From an uncultured Clostridia bacterium (GTDB taxonomy: Bacteria; Bacillota; Clostridia; Christensenellales; Borkfalkiaceae): a stretch of 6,428 nucleotides of DNA. The notes under the pieces were generated by a model. It saw only the letters and a list, made by a program, of their open reading frames with translations, was not told the DNA's origin and ran no database searches. Positions 6,029-6,428 of the stretch are shown in pieces (the stretch's first letter is position 1; each line of letters opens with the position of its first letter). The stretch lies in NCBI GenBank assembly GCA_947629725.1, contig CANREU010000094.1, positions 1-6,428 on the forward strand. Direction: 5' to 3'. The translations under genes were made by a program, and so were the position numbers.

Positions 6029-6056
6029 TTATCATTATATAGCAAATGGCTATAAT
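6029..6056 (+). promoter_or_regulatory. Candidate promoter of the controller-like XRE gene
   Basis: A perfect TATAAT lies at 6051-6056, with a weak -35 TTATCA (6029-6034) 16 bases before it. Transcription would start near 6063, only a few bases before the ATG at 6067, so the message is leaderless or nearly so. The -10 overlaps the end of operator 2, so a bound regulator should block its own synthesis; a weak -35 leaves room for activation. Confidence 0.6.
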
Positions 6057-6062
6057 TGTCAA
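6034..6062 (-). promoter_or_regulatory. Perfect consensus SigA promoter of the methyltransferase-nuclease operon
   Basis: On the minus strand TTGACA (6062-6057), 17 bases and TATAAT (6039-6034) match consensus at every position. Transcription would start near 6027, giving a leader of about 45 bases with AGAGGG before the methyltransferase ATG. Operator 2 sits across the spacer and touches the -10, and operator 1 lies at about +4 to +20, so both positions suit repression. Confidence 0.88.
6038..6054. promoter_or_regulatory. Operator 2 of the restriction-modification control region
   Basis: TATAGCAAATGGCTATA is a 17-base inverted repeat with arms TATAGC/GCTATA and 7 of 8 symmetric positions matching. 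It occupies the spacer of the methyltransferase promoter and overlaps the -10 of the opposing XRE promoter, so one binding event could block both directions. Confidence 0.72.
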
Positions 6063-6066
6063 TAAG

Positions 6067-6276
6067 ATGATGCAAATTTTTTGTGAACGGTTGAAGGAAC
6101 TGCGGGGGCTGTATCGCTACACCCAGCGGCAAATGGCGGAAAAAATCGGCATTTCGCAGCCCTCCTATATCCGCTACGAAAACGGCACAAGCGAGCCGAC
6201 CCTCGAGAACCTCGTAAAGATCGCGAACATTTTCGACGTTTCGGCGGACTATCTTCTGGGCCGCTCGGATTATTGA
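6067..6276 (+). CDS. XRE-type HTH regulator, controller (C) protein-like (69 aa)
   Basis: A single-domain XRE/Cro DNA-binding protein. The helix-turn-helix is at about 19-40: TQRQMAEKIG, then recognition helix ISQPSYIRYENG, followed by EPTLENLVKIANIFDVSADYLLG. I take the ATG at 6067; the next codon is also ATG, so 6070 is equally possible. A farther in-frame ATG at 6046 lies within operator 2 and upstream of the predicted transcription start, so it is unlikely. No strong ribosome binding site is present and transcription seems to start a few bases before the ATG, as known for leaderless controller genes of some restriction-modification systems (AhdI, Esp1396I). It is divergent from the methyltransferase-nuclease operon, with two matching operators between. 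It is close in size and layout to the regulator at 1501-1710, but the recognition helices differ, as do the operators. A strong terminator follows six bases after the stop. Confidence 0.92.
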   Translation: MMQIFCERLKELRGLYRYTQRQMAEKIGISQPSYIRYENGTSEPTLENLVKIANIFDVSADYLLGRSDY

Positions 6277-6281
6277 AGGAT

Positions 6282-6308
6282 AAAACCCCGCACATAGCGG
6301 GGTTTTTT
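6282..6308 (+). terminator. Intrinsic terminator of the controller-like XRE gene
   Basis: AAAACCCCGC (6282-6291) pairs with GCGGGGTTTT (6297-6306) around ACATA, ending in six T (6303-6308). It is homologous to the terminator at 3336-3362: the fourth pair is A-T here and G-C there, a compensatory change, and the remaining differences are in the loop. Confidence 0.93.
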
Positions 6309-6428
6309 GATTGGGGGGGAGCAAGGCAAACGAAGAAGAGAGGCGCACGCCTCTCTTCTTCGTTCCGAACCGTCCTACTACGTCATTCCGAACGGACGTG
6401 AGGAATCTCATCATGCGGTCATGTTTCG
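6309..6428. repeat. Long direct repeat, right copy (cut by window end)
   Basis: Bases 6320-6428 match 3372-3480 at 108 of 109 positions. Here the internal hairpin is perfect: arms 6329-6345 and 6348-6364 with CA between them. The copy begins right after the terminator of the XRE gene, as the left copy does after that of the membrane protein. It continues past the last base of the window. Confidence 0.95.

Noticed and set aside
5982..6062. Longer N-terminus for the methyltransferase
   Set aside because: The extension would be encoded by the promoter and operators, and the AGAGGG site fits the ATG at 5981.
6046..6066. Upstream in-frame ATG for the second XRE gene
   Set aside because: It lies inside operator 2, upstream of the predicted transcription start, and adds residues not typical of the family.
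5046..6276. Toxin-antitoxin interpretation of the XRE gene and its neighbours
   Set aside because: The opposite genes are a methyltransferase with NPPF and a nuclease in one operon, which fits restriction-modification with a controller better than a two-gene toxin-antitoxin pair.
1..6428. Absence of GAATTC in the window as evidence for EcoRI-like specificity
   Set aside because: I found none on reading, but only about one or two would be expected by chance in this length, so the absence says nothing.

Overview
The window looks like chromosomal DNA from a Gram-positive, Firmicutes-type bacterium of moderately high GC, perhaps an uncultured gut Clostridia lineage. This rests on near-consensus SigA promoters (TTGACA-17-TATAAT appears twice), a very strong AAAGGAGG ribosome binding site, clean intrinsic terminators, and a spacer full of short GC-rich hairpin repeats of the kind scattered through gut bacterial genomes. 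The lineage is inferred from style; no rRNA or other phylogenetic marker beyond part of aspS is present.

Layout. Bases 1-1396 (minus) hold the first 465 residues of aspartyl-tRNA synthetase, a housekeeping gene cut by the window edge, with its own promoter. Bases 1476-3362 form a divergent pair: a 69-residue XRE/Cro-type repressor (minus) and a 509-residue membrane protein with two N-terminal zinc ribbons and about seven membrane segments (plus). The membrane gene has a perfect promoter whose 17-bp spacer is exactly a 17-bp palindrome; a second, degenerate copy lies next to the repressor gene. Bases 3331-3945 carry no gene but a dense set of hairpin repeats.

Bases 3946-6308 form a compact restriction-modification-like module. 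An EcoRI-family adenine methyltransferase (5046-5981) and a DUF262-HNH nuclease (3946-5031) form a minus-strand operon separated by 14 bases. A second XRE-type protein (6067-6276) is divergent from them, with two related 17-bp operators in the shared control region. The regulator resembles a controller (C) protein: its start lies only a few bases beyond its predicted transcription start, and its operators cover the methyltransferase promoter. The nuclease is not R.EcoRI-like; it joins a ParB/sulfiredoxin-like DUF262 domain (DGQQR motif) to a zinc-bound HNH domain.

The module is bracketed by two direct repeats (3372-3480 and 6320-6428) that match at 108 of 109 bases and lie 2948 bp apart. The similarity extends back through the terminator just before each copy, including one compensatory base-pair change. 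Both copies follow a gene end, so the defence module plus one repeat looks like a unit inserted or exchanged at a repeated element. The two regulator-target pairs share an architecture: a repressor with little or no leader, a divergent target with a consensus promoter, and one operator inside the target promoter plus another about 30 bp away.
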